This document shows, piece after piece, positions 35,670 to 44,667 of a stretch of DNA of 64,000 nt (position 1 is its first letter; each line of letters begins with the position of its first letter). Made by a program: the position numbers and the translations under genes. The notes beneath the pieces were generated by a model. It had not been told where the DNA came from and searched no databases. It saw only the letters and a program-made list of their open reading frames with translations. Origin of the DNA: Thalassobellus sediminis (lineage in GTDB: Bacteria; Bacteroidota; Bacteroidia; Flavobacteriales; Flavobacteriaceae); NCBI RefSeq assembly GCF_044386045.1, contig NZ_JBISCD010000035.1, positions 1 to 64,000 of the forward strand, given 5' to 3'.

Positions 35670-36389
35670 ATGAAATTAGATATACTTGCCATTGGAGCGC
35701 ATCCGGATGATGTTGAACTAGGTTGTGCAGCTACCTTAGCAAAAGAGATTGCCTCTGGAAAAAAAGTTGGGATCATAGATTTAACAAGAGGAGAACTAGG
35801 TACAAGAGGTACAGCTGAAACAAGAGATAGAGAAGCATCTGAGGCAGCAAAGATATTAGGCATTACTATAAGAGAGAATATGGAATTTGCTGATGGCTTT
35901 TTTGTTAATGATAAAACGCATCAATTAGCTATTATTAAAATGTTACGAAAGTATAAGCCAGAAATAGTGATTTGTAATGCTGTAGATGATAGACATATTG
36001 ATCATGGAAAAGGTAGTAAATTAGTAAGTGACGCCTGTTTTTTAAGTGGATTGATGAAAATTGAAACTACTGATATTAAAGGGGAGTTACAGGGGGCATG
36101 GAGACCTAAACAAGTTTATCATTATATGCAATGGAAAAGTTTAGAGCCAGATTTTGCTGTTGATGTTACAGGATTTATGGATAAAAAAATGGCTTCAGTT
36201 TTGGCTTATCAAACACAGTTTTATGATAAAGACAGTAATGAACCTGAAACTCCTATTTCTAGTAAAAACTTTACCGATAGCATTATGTATAGGGCAAAAG
36301 ATTTGGGGAGACTTATTGGAGTTGAATACGCAGAGGGGTATAATGTTGAGCGCTATGTTGCTGTTGATAGTTTGTTCGATTTAAAGTAG
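35670..36389 (+). CDS. bshB1: Bacillithiol biosynthesis deacetylase BshB1
   Basis: A 239-residue LmbE/PIG-L zinc hydrolase that removes the acetyl group from GlcNAc-malate in bacillithiol synthesis. The zinc motif is AIGAHPDDVELGC (7-19, His11, Asp13, Asp14); RGELGTRGT (about 46-54) and DDRHIDHGKGS (about 110-120) with the third zinc histidine are typical of BshB1. It is separated by about 110 bases from a tRNA gene. Confidence 0.94.
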   Translation: MKLDILAIGAHPDDVELGCAATLAKEIASGKKVGIIDLTRGELGTRGTAETRDREASEAAKILGITIRENMEFADGFFVNDKTHQLAIIKMLRKYKPEIVICNAVDDRHIDHGKGSKLVSDACFLSGLMKIETTDIKGELQGAWRPKQVYHYMQWKSLEPDFAVDVTGFMDKKMASVLAYQTQFYDKDSNEPETPISSKNFTDSIMYRAKDLGRLIGVEYAEGYNVERYVAVDSLFDLK

Positions 36390-36503
36390 TTAGGTTTTTT
36401 ACAGAAATTATTTTTAATTTCTAGGTAAAATATTAAAAAAAGTCTTTGTAGATAAGAGTGAAATAAATTACATTTGCACACGCATTACAAAATGCGTTAC
36501 ACG

Positions 36504-36577
36504 GTGGTTGTAGCTCAGTTGGTTAGAGCATTGGTTTGTGGTACCAAGGGTCGCCGGTTCGAATCCGGTCTTCCACC
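36504..36577 (+). tRNA. tRNA-His (anticodon GTG)
   Basis: A cloverleaf can be drawn: D stem GCTC/GAGC, anticodon stem TTGGT/ACCAA with loop TTGTGGT (anticodon GTG), T stem GCCGG/CCGGT with loop TTCGAAT. The base before position 1 is G (36503) and the discriminator is C, as required for histidine tRNA. The acceptor strands GTGGTTG and CTTCCAC pair except for two adjacent T-T oppositions at positions 5-6/67-68. No CCA is encoded. A terminator follows. Confidence 0.93.
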
Positions 36578-36585
36578 CAAAAAGT

Positions 36586-36618
36586 AAAAGCCTTTCAAGA
36601 AATTGAAAGGCTTTTTTT
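36586..36618 (+). terminator. Terminator after tRNA-His
   Basis: Stem AAAAGCCTTTCAA/TTGAAAGGCTTTT with loop GAAA and four further T residues, starting 8 bases after the tRNA. It may also stop the convergent M28 peptidase gene. Confidence 0.85.
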
Positions 36619-36637
36619 GTTTTTATGCTTTTAGTGT

Positions 36638-37648
36638 TTAATTCACTTTTACGCGTTCATCACGATTAGCTAGTTCCCAAGCAGTGTGAAAAATTAAGCG
36701 TGTTCGAGTTTCTAAAAATTCATAGTTAATTTTATCTGGCGTATCCGTTGGTTTATGATAATCGGCATGTGTGCCATTAAAGTAAAAAATAACAGGAATG
36801 TTTTTTTTAGCAAAATTATAATGATCAGATCTGTAGTAAAAACGATTTGGATCGTTTTTGTCATTAAATGTATAGTCAAAGTCTAAATTGAAGTACTTTT
36901 TATTTACAGCCTCAGAAATATCATGTAATTCTTGGCTTAATCTGTCAGAACCTATTAAATATAAGTAATTAGCTTTTTCTTCATGACTTTTGTCTATACG
37001 GCCAATCATATCTATATTTAAATTGGCTACGGTATTTTTTAAAGGAAAAACAGGATCTACATCGGCATAATAACGAGAACCATATAGTCCTTTTTCTTCT
37101 CCAGTAACATGTAGAAATAAAATACTTCGTTTAGGTCCCTTTCCTACTTTTTCGGCATTTTTAAAAGCTTTGGCTATTTGCATGATTGCTACTGTACCAG
37201 AACCGTCATCATCAGCTCCATTATTAATATCTCCATTACCTGATATGCCAATATGATCTAAATGAGCTGATACTATAATAATTTCATCTGGTTTTTCAGA
37301 ACCTTTTATATATGCTAAAACATTTTCTGAAGCCTTAGCCTTTCCATTAAAAAAAGCTTCTGGAATTTCTTGAAAATAATCACCTTTAGCAATAGGAGAA
37401 GGAATATTGTTAGAAACATAAAAATCTTTAATATATTTTATGGCCTTTTTTTGACCAGGTTCCCCGGTTTCCCTTCCTTCAAATTCGTCGGAAGCATAGG
37501 TGTAAAGCATTTCTTTTAGTTCGCTTGCAGTAATTATTTTAGCATAACCTACTACATCTGTACTGTTTTTAGATTGTTTTTTGTTTTGTGATGAGCTACA
37601 TGATGTTATAAAGAGGCTCACGTAAAAAAGGAAAAATAGTTTTTTCAT
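36638..37648 (-). CDS. M28-family metallopeptidase lipoprotein, copy 2
   Basis: A 336-residue zinc aminopeptidase-like lipoprotein (lipobox FITSCSS). Zinc ligands in family order: SAHLDHIGI (His), NGADDDGSGTVAIM (Asp), TGEEKGLYGS (Glu pair), NIDMIGRID (Asp) and HADYHKPTDTPD (His). It is a close paralogue of 37796-38848. It is probably anchored in the envelope and trims N-terminal residues from peptides. Confidence 0.92.
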   Translation of the reverse strand: MKKLFFLFYVSLFITSCSSSQNKKQSKNSTDVVGYAKIITASELKEMLYTYASDEFEGRETGEPGQKKAIKYIKDFYVSNNIPSPIAKGDYFQEIPEAFFNGKAKASENVLAYIKGSEKPDEIIIVSAHLDHIGISGNGDINNGADDDGSGTVAIMQIAKAFKNAEKVGKGPKRSILFLHVTGEEKGLYGSRYYADVDPVFPLKNTVANLNIDMIGRIDKSHEEKANYLYLIGSDRLSQELHDISEAVNKKYFNLDFDYTFNDKNDPNRFYYRSDHYNFAKKNIPVIFYFNGTHADYHKPTDTPDKINYEFLETRTRLIFHTAWELANRDERVKVN

Positions 37649-37795
37649 CTGTTAGTTTTTATTAATTAAGATCAGATGTAATTTGTCAATAATAATTTGT
37701 GCTTTTCAATTTAATTATTATGACATATTTCATAAGTTTTAGTTTTAGTAGAGCGATATTACAAAAAGCAAAAGAAATATTTATAATATTTCAGT

Positions 37796-38848
37796 CTAAT
37801 TTAACAGTTGGTTGTCTTTATCTACAACCAAAGTATGTTCTTGATTTGCTATTTGCCATGCCGTAGCAAAGACGAATTTGGTGCGTTTTTCCAATAATTT
37901 GTATTCAATTTTATCAGGTGTATCACTAGGTCTGTGATAATCTTTATGTTCTCCATTAAAATAGAAAATAACAGGAATGCCATGTATAGCAAAGTTATAA
38001 TGGTCTGATCGGGTGTAATAACTGTTTATTTCACCTTCAACATTATATCTATAATCTAAATCTATATTAAAAAAAGTTTCATTAACTTTTTCAGAAATAT
38101 AATGTAATTCTTTGCTTAATCTATCAGATCCAATAAGGTACAAATAGTTTTGGTTAGTTTTATGAATGTCGTCAATGCGTCCTATCATATCTATATTCAG
38201 GTTCGCAATGGTATTTTTTAAAGGAAAAACAGGATTGTTTACATAATATTCTGACCCTTTTTTTCCAATTTCTTCTGCTGTAAGATGTAAAAATAAAATA
38301 CTTCGTTTAGGACCGTAACCTTCTTTCTTAGCTAATTGAAAAGCTTGAGCCATTTCCATTATAGCTACTGTGCCAGAACCATCATCGTCTGCTCCATAAT
38401 TTATTTGTCCGTCTTCATTAATTCCAAGATGGTCTAAATGCGCAGAAATTATTATTATTTCATCAGGTTTTTCAGTGCCTTCAATAAATGCCAAAACGTT
38501 TTCAGAGGCATTATATTCATCATTAAAGAAACTTTTAGGTATGGTTTGATAATAATTTGAGCCTCCAAAAGCAGATTCTACACCTTCAGCTATATAATAG
38601 TCTTTAATAAATTCTGCTGCTTTTTTTTGGCCTTCTTCACCAACTGCACGCCCCATAAATTTTTCGGATGCATATTTATATAAATGCGTGCTTAATTCTT
38701 CTGAATTGATTGTATTTGCATATTTAAAAACAAGAGTACTGTCTTCTAATTTAATATTATCTTTAACATTTTGAATTTTAGTAGTGTACTTTTGTGTAGC
38801 ACAAGTGCCTATTAATGTAAATATAGAGAGAATCCAGAAGGTTTTCAT
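37796..38848 (-). CDS. M28-family metallopeptidase lipoprotein, copy 1
   Basis: A 350-residue paralogue of the downstream peptidase with all zinc-ligand boxes kept (SAHLDHLGI, YGADDDGSGTVAIM, TAEEIGKKGS, NIDMIGRID, HKDYHRPSDTPD). The N-terminus MKTFWILSIFTLIGTCAT ends in a lipobox. A 147-bp gap separates the two, so each may have its own promoter. Confidence 0.92.
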   Translation of the reverse strand: MKTFWILSIFTLIGTCATQKYTTKIQNVKDNIKLEDSTLVFKYANTINSEELSTHLYKYASEKFMGRAVGEEGQKKAAEFIKDYYIAEGVESAFGGSNYYQTIPKSFFNDEYNASENVLAFIEGTEKPDEIIIISAHLDHLGINEDGQINYGADDDGSGTVAIMEMAQAFQLAKKEGYGPKRSILFLHLTAEEIGKKGSEYYVNNPVFPLKNTIANLNIDMIGRIDDIHKTNQNYLYLIGSDRLSKELHYISEKVNETFFNIDLDYRYNVEGEINSYYTRSDHYNFAIHGIPVIFYFNGEHKDYHRPSDTPDKIEYKLLEKRTKFVFATAWQIANQEHTLVVDKDNQLLN

Positions 38849-38935
38849 GTTATAATAGTCTTTTAAGACATGATAGCTTGCTTAGCTTAATTATTTTAGT
38901 ACTAATTGCAAATATATAACAAAAGAAGAAATTGC

Positions 38936-39310
38936 CTACTGCTCTAGATCGATATTTTCTAGTTCAGATTCATCAATTTCAAAATCATCTATTTCTATAC
39001 TCTCTAATTCGTTAATAGATTCTTCTTCTAGTTTAGCTTCTGTTTCTTCTAATCCTTCTGTACTTGCGACCTGTGTAGTTGTGAAAACGGATTTGTAAAT
39101 AGTTATGGAGAGGGCTGCAATAGTAAGAAAAAAAGTAAATTGAATTATTTTTTTTGCATGCCCTGTTTTTTTAGATAAATAAAAAGCAAACAAGCCAAAT
39201 GCAAGAGAAAGAATAGCAGGTATAATGGCAAGGTTAGATACAGGTAACACTGCTAGTATGATTGCTAAAACAGAAAATATTATTGCTAAAATGGTAGAAA
39301 TTTTTTTCAT
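38936..39310 (-). CDS. Small membrane protein with acidic C-terminal tail
   Basis: A 124-residue protein with three hydrophobic segments (about 5-22, 25-45 and 58-75), then a tail of about 45 residues dominated by Glu, Asp and Ile/Leu repeats (EETEAKLEEESINELESIEI). I recognise no family. Its start lies 4 bases after the DUF3108 gene, so the two are probably cotranscribed. Confidence 0.7.
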   Translation of the reverse strand: MKKISTILAIIFSVLAIILAVLPVSNLAIIPAILSLAFGLFAFYLSKKTGHAKKIIQFTFFLTIAALSITIYKSVFTTTQVASTEGLEETEAKLEEESINELESIEIDDFEIDESELENIDLEQ

Positions 39311-39314
39311 TTAA

Positions 39315-40082
39315 TTAATTTTTTAACCCAGAAACCGATTTTATTTTTAATTCACCATTGCCAACAGGGATTTTAAATTTACCGTAAATAGGAATCTTAT
39401 TCTCATCTGCTGTTAGCCATAAAAAATTACTATTTTGTCCTTGCAATGCATTTTTTTGATTAGAGCTTATTGCTAGTTTATAACATTCTTTATTTCCAAT
39501 AGCAGTATTAATGGTTTCTTTTCCTAAAAAGGTTATTACACCTTTAATCTCTTTACTGTCAAAAATAATAGTAATAGTTTTTGTGCTGCCTTTAGACATA
39601 GTTTTATAGTCTAAAAGTCTAATATAATACATTGTAGATACAATATCTTTTGTGTTGGAACCTATAGCAACACTTCTCTTTAATTCGTAATTGTTTTTCT
39701 TTTTTAGTGTGGAGTTTACTGTTTTGGTTTTGTGACTGAAATTGTATTTTACATTTTTATGATAACCTCCTTCATTAAGGTCTCTATTATATAAATAAGG
39801 TGTTAATGTTTTTGGGTTTACATAGCTTTCATATAAATCTCTTATTTTAAAAAAATTATCCCATTTACTGTATGTTGCTGCAGTGCACTTAAGCCTTAAA
39901 AGTGTTGCTTTAGATGTTTTAATAGTACTTGTTGCCATGGTAACTTCAGCTAAGTCTGTTAATATTCCAGACATATTGTAAGAGGCTGTATATACTAATT
40001 TTTCATTGGTGCCAATAGCATTGTTTTGTGCTTTACTGATTAGTGTTGTGAGTAATATAAAAAGAAATAATATGCGTGTCAT
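39315..40082 (-). CDS. DUF3108 exported protein
   Basis: A 255-residue protein with signal peptide (MTRILFLFILLTTLISKAQ). NEKLVYTASYNMSGILTDLA, DLYESYVNPKTLTPYLYNRD and the late FLWLTADENKIPIYGKFKIP are the family's ordered segments. It probably folds as a beta barrel or sandwich in the envelope; function is not known. Confidence 0.88.
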   Translation of the reverse strand: MTRILFLFILLTTLISKAQNNAIGTNEKLVYTASYNMSGILTDLAEVTMATSTIKTSKATLLRLKCTAATYSKWDNFFKIRDLYESYVNPKTLTPYLYNRDLNEGGYHKNVKYNFSHKTKTVNSTLKKKNNYELKRSVAIGSNTKDIVSTMYYIRLLDYKTMSKGSTKTITIIFDSKEIKGVITFLGKETINTAIGNKECYKLAISSNQKNALQGQNSNFLWLTADENKIPIYGKFKIPVGNGELKIKSVSGLKN

Positions 40083-40269
40083 ATATATATCAAATTTGTA
40101 GTTGTTAACGTAAGAGATAACATTTATTGTGCCGAAAATACAATGCTTTAAAATATTATACTAATTTTTTTTGTTTTATAGGTTGTATGAATTTTTTTGA
40201 ACTGACAATTATCATAGTTTTAAATTACTAACATGGTTATATTTACTTTGTAATCAAATTTTTAGAGAC

Positions 40270-41115
40270 ATGAAAAATATATTATTACCAACCGATTTTT
40301 CTAAAAATTCTATAAACGCAATAAATTATGCGGTTGAATTGTATAAGAATATACCATGTAATTTTTATATTCTTAATGTGCAAAAAGCATCTTCGTTTAT
40401 TAGTGATGATATGATGTCTATTTCTCCAGCTGCAACTATTTATAATACTATTGTTGATGCTGCAAAAAAATCAATTACAAATATTATTAAAAAAATTGAT
40501 TCACGTTATAAAAACGATAAGCATACACTTTATTCTATCGTTGATTACGATAATTTCGTAGACTCCATTAATCAAGCTTGTGAAAAATACGATGTAGATT
40601 TAATTATCATGGGAACCAAAGGCGCATCTGGTTTAGAAAAAGTGATATTTGGAACTAATACGGTTCATGTTATGCAACGATGTCATGTTCCTGTTTTGGC
40701 AATTCCTGATGGCTGTAAGTTTTCGGGTTTAAATAATATAGCTTTTACTGCAAGTAATTTATTAGCTGCTAATATTAAAACTTTAGAACCTTTAAAAGAT
40801 TTTATATCACTGTTTGATTCTTCCTTAAAAGTGCTTCATATACCTGATGAAAAACATATTGATCAAAACCAAAATAGTATTTTCGATTTCTTTAAATTTT
40901 ATTTTAAAAATGTTAAACATGAACTTCTTGAGGTTAAAAAGGGAGACACATACGATGTTGTTCATAAGTTTATTGAAAATAACAATATAGATATGTTATC
41001 ATTTATGGATGAGAAGCATTCTTTTTTTGAACGTTTTTTTACTAAGCACCCAGTTGAAACATTTGCTTTTAAAATAGATATTCCTTTTTTAGTGATGAAG
41101 AAAAAAGATAATTAG
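40270..41115 (+). CDS. Universal stress protein, two UspA-like halves
   Basis: A 281-residue cytoplasmic protein. The first half is a typical Usp domain: ILLPTDFSKNSINAINYAVE (4-23), then LIIMGTKGASGLEKVIFGTN with the ATP-binding GxKGASGLEKxxFG pattern. The second half (about 150-281) is a degenerate Usp fold lacking that loop. Two-domain Usp proteins are common in Bacteroidota. Confidence 0.9.
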   Translation: MKNILLPTDFSKNSINAINYAVELYKNIPCNFYILNVQKASSFISDDMMSISPAATIYNTIVDAAKKSITNIIKKIDSRYKNDKHTLYSIVDYDNFVDSINQACEKYDVDLIIMGTKGASGLEKVIFGTNTVHVMQRCHVPVLAIPDGCKFSGLNNIAFTASNLLAANIKTLEPLKDFISLFDSSLKVLHIPDEKHIDQNQNSIFDFFKFYFKNVKHELLEVKKGDTYDVVHKFIENNNIDMLSFMDEKHSFFERFFTKHPVETFAFKIDIPFLVMKKKDN

Positions 41116-41133
41116 TAATTATTATAACTGTTT

Positions 41134-42723
41134 TTAAAAGAAAAGCCCTAATATTTGAGCGCATATAATTAAAAGAACCATAGCTATAGGATACACTGTT
41201 GCATAAGCTACAGATGCAGCATTGGTTTTAGTCATAGTGTCTATAGCTGCTAACCCTGGTGTGCTTGTCATTGCACCTGTTATAGTTCCTAAAAAGATCA
41301 ATGCATTTGTTTTAAAAAATAACTTAGCTATTATGGCTGCTAGTATCATTGGTAAAAGTGTAATAACACCTCCAACCAAAAATAGTTTTATACCGTATTG
41401 TAAATAAGTTTCTACTAATGTAGATCCAGCTTTAGTTCCTACAGAAGCTAAGAATAGCATTAAACCAAATTGTCTTAACAGTTGGTTAGAATTACCACTC
41501 ATTACCCATAAAACATTTCCAGTTTTACCAACTCGCCCTAAAATCATGGCAACTATTAATACCCCTCCTGTAAGACCTAAATTAAAAGTTATTGAATCCC
41601 CAAAGGAAAGGGAGACACCTCCAACTAAAATACCAATTACAATACCTAATGCTAAAGGAAAGAAATTAGTGTCTGAAAGTTTACTTTTATTATCTCCAAT
41701 TAAATTAGAAATTTGAAGGGTGTTTTCTTTAGAACAAGCAATCATTAGTTTGTCACCCATTTGTAGCTTTAAACTTGGACTTGGAGATAAATCGATTCCA
41801 CTTCGCCTAATTCGTGTTACTGATGCATTGTAATTGTTTAGTAGATTAAGTTCTCCAAGAGGTGTGTTTACTAACTCGGTTTTAGTTAATAAAAATGATT
41901 GAATCATATATTGTCCTCCTAAAGGTATCTGAACATTTACTTCAGGACCAATAAGTAGTTCAACTCTTTTTAATGCTTCTTTGCTACCTACAACTTTAAC
42001 ATAGTCTCCTTTATGTAAAACAGTATCGTTTTGTGGAGTAAATGCTTTTCCTTCATGCATAACTCTTGAAATAACTCCTTTAGTCATAGAACGCACTCTT
42101 AATGCTTCAATAGTTTTATTGATAGCGCTTTCATTCTCTACAACAAAATGACTTCTTGTAATTTCTTCATAAAGACTTTCAGTTTTTGCTTCATAAGAAG
42201 CTTCTTCTTTTGGTATACTTATTCTAAAAAATTTAGGGTATAATTTTATAAATAAAATAACACCAATAACACCAAAAGGGTAAGCAATACCATATCCTAT
42301 AGAAGCTAAAGGAGAATGTGTTACATCAATGGCAGTGGCTAGACCTGGTGTGCTTGTTAATGCACCAGCCATTAAACCTATAGCAATGGGTTTTTCTATA
42401 TCTAAAATTAAAATAGCTAGTAGTGCAATAATGGCTGCAGATAAAACAATAACAACCGACATGATAACTAAATTTTTACCTTGTTCTTTAAAAGAGTCAA
42501 AAAAACCAGGACCAGCTTGTAGCCCAATGGTATAGATAAATAGTATGAGGCCTATTTTTTGTAAAATATCAGGTAATGAAACCCCTAAGTGTCCAAAAAA
42601 TAAAGCAACAAAAATAATAGCTGAAATATCTAATGAGATACCTTTTATTTTAATATTTCCAATAATAAATCCAATACATATAATTGTAAATAATGCTAGA
42701 TAGTTTGTATTAATAAAATCCAT
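41134..42723 (-). CDS. AspT/YidE-type putative transporter with RCK_C domains
   Basis: A 529-residue membrane protein. Two homologous halves of about five helices (the AspT/YidE duplication; compare GLMAGALTSTPGLATAIDVT with GTITGAMTSTPGLAAIDTMT) flank two cytoplasmic RCK_C (TrkA-C) domains at about 190-345. The family includes aspartate:alanine exchangers; the substrate here is unknown. Confidence 0.9.
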   Translation of the reverse strand: MDFINTNYLALFTIICIGFIIGNIKIKGISLDISAIIFVALFFGHLGVSLPDILQKIGLILFIYTIGLQAGPGFFDSFKEQGKNLVIMSVVIVLSAAIIALLAILILDIEKPIAIGLMAGALTSTPGLATAIDVTHSPLASIGYGIAYPFGVIGVILFIKLYPKFFRISIPKEEASYEAKTESLYEEITRSHFVVENESAINKTIEALRVRSMTKGVISRVMHEGKAFTPQNDTVLHKGDYVKVVGSKEALKRVELLIGPEVNVQIPLGGQYMIQSFLLTKTELVNTPLGELNLLNNYNASVTRIRRSGIDLSPSPSLKLQMGDKLMIACSKENTLQISNLIGDNKSKLSDTNFFPLALGIVIGILVGGVSLSFGDSITFNLGLTGGVLIVAMILGRVGKTGNVLWVMSGNSNQLLRQFGLMLFLASVGTKAGSTLVETYLQYGIKLFLVGGVITLLPMILAAIIAKLFFKTNALIFLGTITGAMTSTPGLAAIDTMTKTNAASVAYATVYPIAMVLLIICAQILGLFF

Positions 42724-42864
42724 AAATTTTATAATCTTAAAAGAGCAACAAAATTACTTTATTACTAGACATTATAACTGATATTTATCAATTATCAAAA
42801 AAAATATTTGTAACATTTAGTTTGTTCTAGCGTCATATTGTTATCAATCAATAAAATCACCATC

Positions 42865-43203
42865 ATGAGAGAAGACAACCAATTAATAGTTATTACCCAT
42901 TTAAGCCAGTTAATTACATTGTTTACTGGGTTTGGAAGTTTGTTGCTTCCACTGGTATTGTGGCTAACTCAAAAAGATAAAGTGTATCAAATGGATGCAC
43001 ATGGTAAAAATATTATAAACTTTCAATTAAGTTTAATAGTATACTTTATTATATGTATTCCTTTAATACTGTTTTTAGGCTTAGGGTTATTTGGGTTTTT
43101 AGTTTTAGGAATTGTATCTATAATTTATCCTATTGTAAATGCGGTAAAAGCAAGTAGAGGAGAAACTCCAGTGTATCCCTTTACTTTTAATTTTATTAAT
43201 TAA
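42865..43203 (+). CDS. DUF4870 small membrane protein
   Basis: A 112-residue protein with three hydrophobic segments; HLSQLITLFTGFGSLLLPLV and NIINFQLSLIVYFIICIPLI are typical of DUF4870, with the central INFQ box. I chose the ATG at 42865, which gives MREDNQL. Function is unknown. A strong terminator follows. Confidence 0.85.
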   Translation: MREDNQLIVITHLSQLITLFTGFGSLLLPLVLWLTQKDKVYQMDAHGKNIINFQLSLIVYFIICIPLILFLGLGLFGFLVLGIVSIIYPIVNAVKASRGETPVYPFTFNFIN

Positions 43204-43254
43204 ATCTGTTATCTCTTTTAATTTTATTAGTTATTTTGTTAGTATGAGATAAGC

Positions 43255-43283
43255 AAAACGCTCACCATTTGGTGAGCGTTTTT
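43255..43283 (+). terminator. Terminator after the DUF4870 gene
   Basis: Stem AAAACGCTCACC/GGTGAGCGTTTT with loop ATTT and a T tail. A 13-T run at 43327-43339 lies between it and the convergent dnaN stop. Confidence 0.88.
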
Positions 43284-43359
43284 ATATTACAAAAGCAATG
43301 GTTTAGTTTGTTTAGTTGGTAAAGTGTTTTTTTTTTTTTGCTTTTGCAGAAATAGATTT

Positions 43360-44478
43360 TTAGCTATTTAGCATTACAGGCATAACAAGCATCGTAATAT
43401 GTTCGCCTTCGTCAAGACCATCAACAGGAGTTAAAATTCCTGCTCTGTTTGGCATGCTCATTTCTAATTGTACGTCATCAGAATTTAAGTTGTTTAGCAT
43501 TTCAGTTAAAAAACGAGAATTGAAACCAATTTGCATATCATCTCCTTGGTAATCACACGTTAAACGCTCTTCAGCTTTATTGCTGTAATCAATATCTTCT
43601 GCTGAAATATTTAATTCAGCTCCAGCAATTTTTAAACGTATTTGATGTGTTGTTTTGTTAGAGAAAATACTAACACGACGCACAGAATTTAAAAACTGAG
43701 TTCTGTCTATAGCTAATTTGTTTGGATTTTCTTTTGGTATTACGGCTTCGTAATTAGGATATTTTCCATCGATTAGACGACAAATTAGTTCTGAATTATC
43801 AAAAGTAAATTTAGCATTCGATTCGTTGTATTCAATGGTTACTTCATCTTCACTTGCTGCTAATATCCCTTTTAAAAGATTTAAAGGCTTCTTAGGCATA
43901 ATAAATTCTGCAACCTGATTAGCTTTAACGTCTTCACGTGTATATTTTACTAACTTATGAGCATCAGTAGCTACAAATGTTAAGCCTTCTGTTGAAAATT
44001 GAAAAAATACTCCACTCATTACTGGGCGTAAATCATCGTTACCAGCAGCAAAAATAGTTTTACTAATAGCTGTAGCCAAAATATCTCCAGTAATTATGGT
44101 TTTGCTAGGGTCTTCAAGTGCTACAGCTTTAGGAAATTCGTTTCCATCAGCGTAAGCTAAAGCATATTTACCATGGTTAGAGCTTATTTCAATAGTGTTA
44201 TTGTCTTCAACAACAAACGTTAAGGGTTGCTCTGGAAAAGTTTTTAAAGTGTCTAATAATAGACGTGCAGGTATAGCTATACTACCTTTACTTTCGCTTT
44301 CAACATCTAAAGAAGACGCCATGGTTGTTTCTAAATCGCTTGCAGAGACAGTAAGTTTGGTGTGTTCTAATTCAAATAAAAAATTATCTAAAATAGGTAA
44401 GGTGTTAGAACTATTTATAACGCCACCTAAAACTTGTAATTGTTTTAATAAATATGTGCTTGATACAATAAACTTCAT
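43360..44478 (-). CDS. dnaN: DNA polymerase III beta sliding clamp
   Basis: A 372-residue processivity clamp with three repeated domains. Family segments include GVINSSNTLPILDNFLFE (19-36), ATDAHKLVKYTRED (about 172-185) and the C-terminal MPNRAGILTPVDG and HITMLVMPVMLNS ending. Length is as usual for the family (E. coli 366). It is not next to dnaA in this window. Confidence 0.96.
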   Translation of the reverse strand: MKFIVSSTYLLKQLQVLGGVINSSNTLPILDNFLFELEHTKLTVSASDLETTMASSLDVESESKGSIAIPARLLLDTLKTFPEQPLTFVVEDNNTIEISSNHGKYALAYADGNEFPKAVALEDPSKTIITGDILATAISKTIFAAGNDDLRPVMSGVFFQFSTEGLTFVATDAHKLVKYTREDVKANQVAEFIMPKKPLNLLKGILAASEDEVTIEYNESNAKFTFDNSELICRLIDGKYPNYEAVIPKENPNKLAIDRTQFLNSVRRVSIFSNKTTHQIRLKIAGAELNISAEDIDYSNKAEERLTCDYQGDDMQIGFNSRFLTEMLNNLNSDDVQLEMSMPNRAGILTPVDGLDEGEHITMLVMPVMLNS

Positions 44479-44667
44479 GTGATATTTTTAATTTTTTTAT
44501 TACATATTTCGACTTCACTTAGTACAAAAAATGCAACATTCGTAAATAATTAAGTTAAAAACTTGATTAGTTATAAATGTTTCATAAAATTAACTTCGCT
44601 TAAAGAAGTAATACTACCTACAAATATATTCCAAACAGTCTATATTTGGAAACAAACTTATTAACAT

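Noticed and set aside
36481..36500. Short stem CGCATT/AATGCG before tRNA-His as a regulatory RNA
   Set aside because: The stem is only 6 bp; it may be part of the tRNA leader, but nothing more can be supported.
43327..43339. 13-T run near the end of dnaN as a phase-variation tract
   Set aside because: It lies between convergent stops, outside any gene or promoter.
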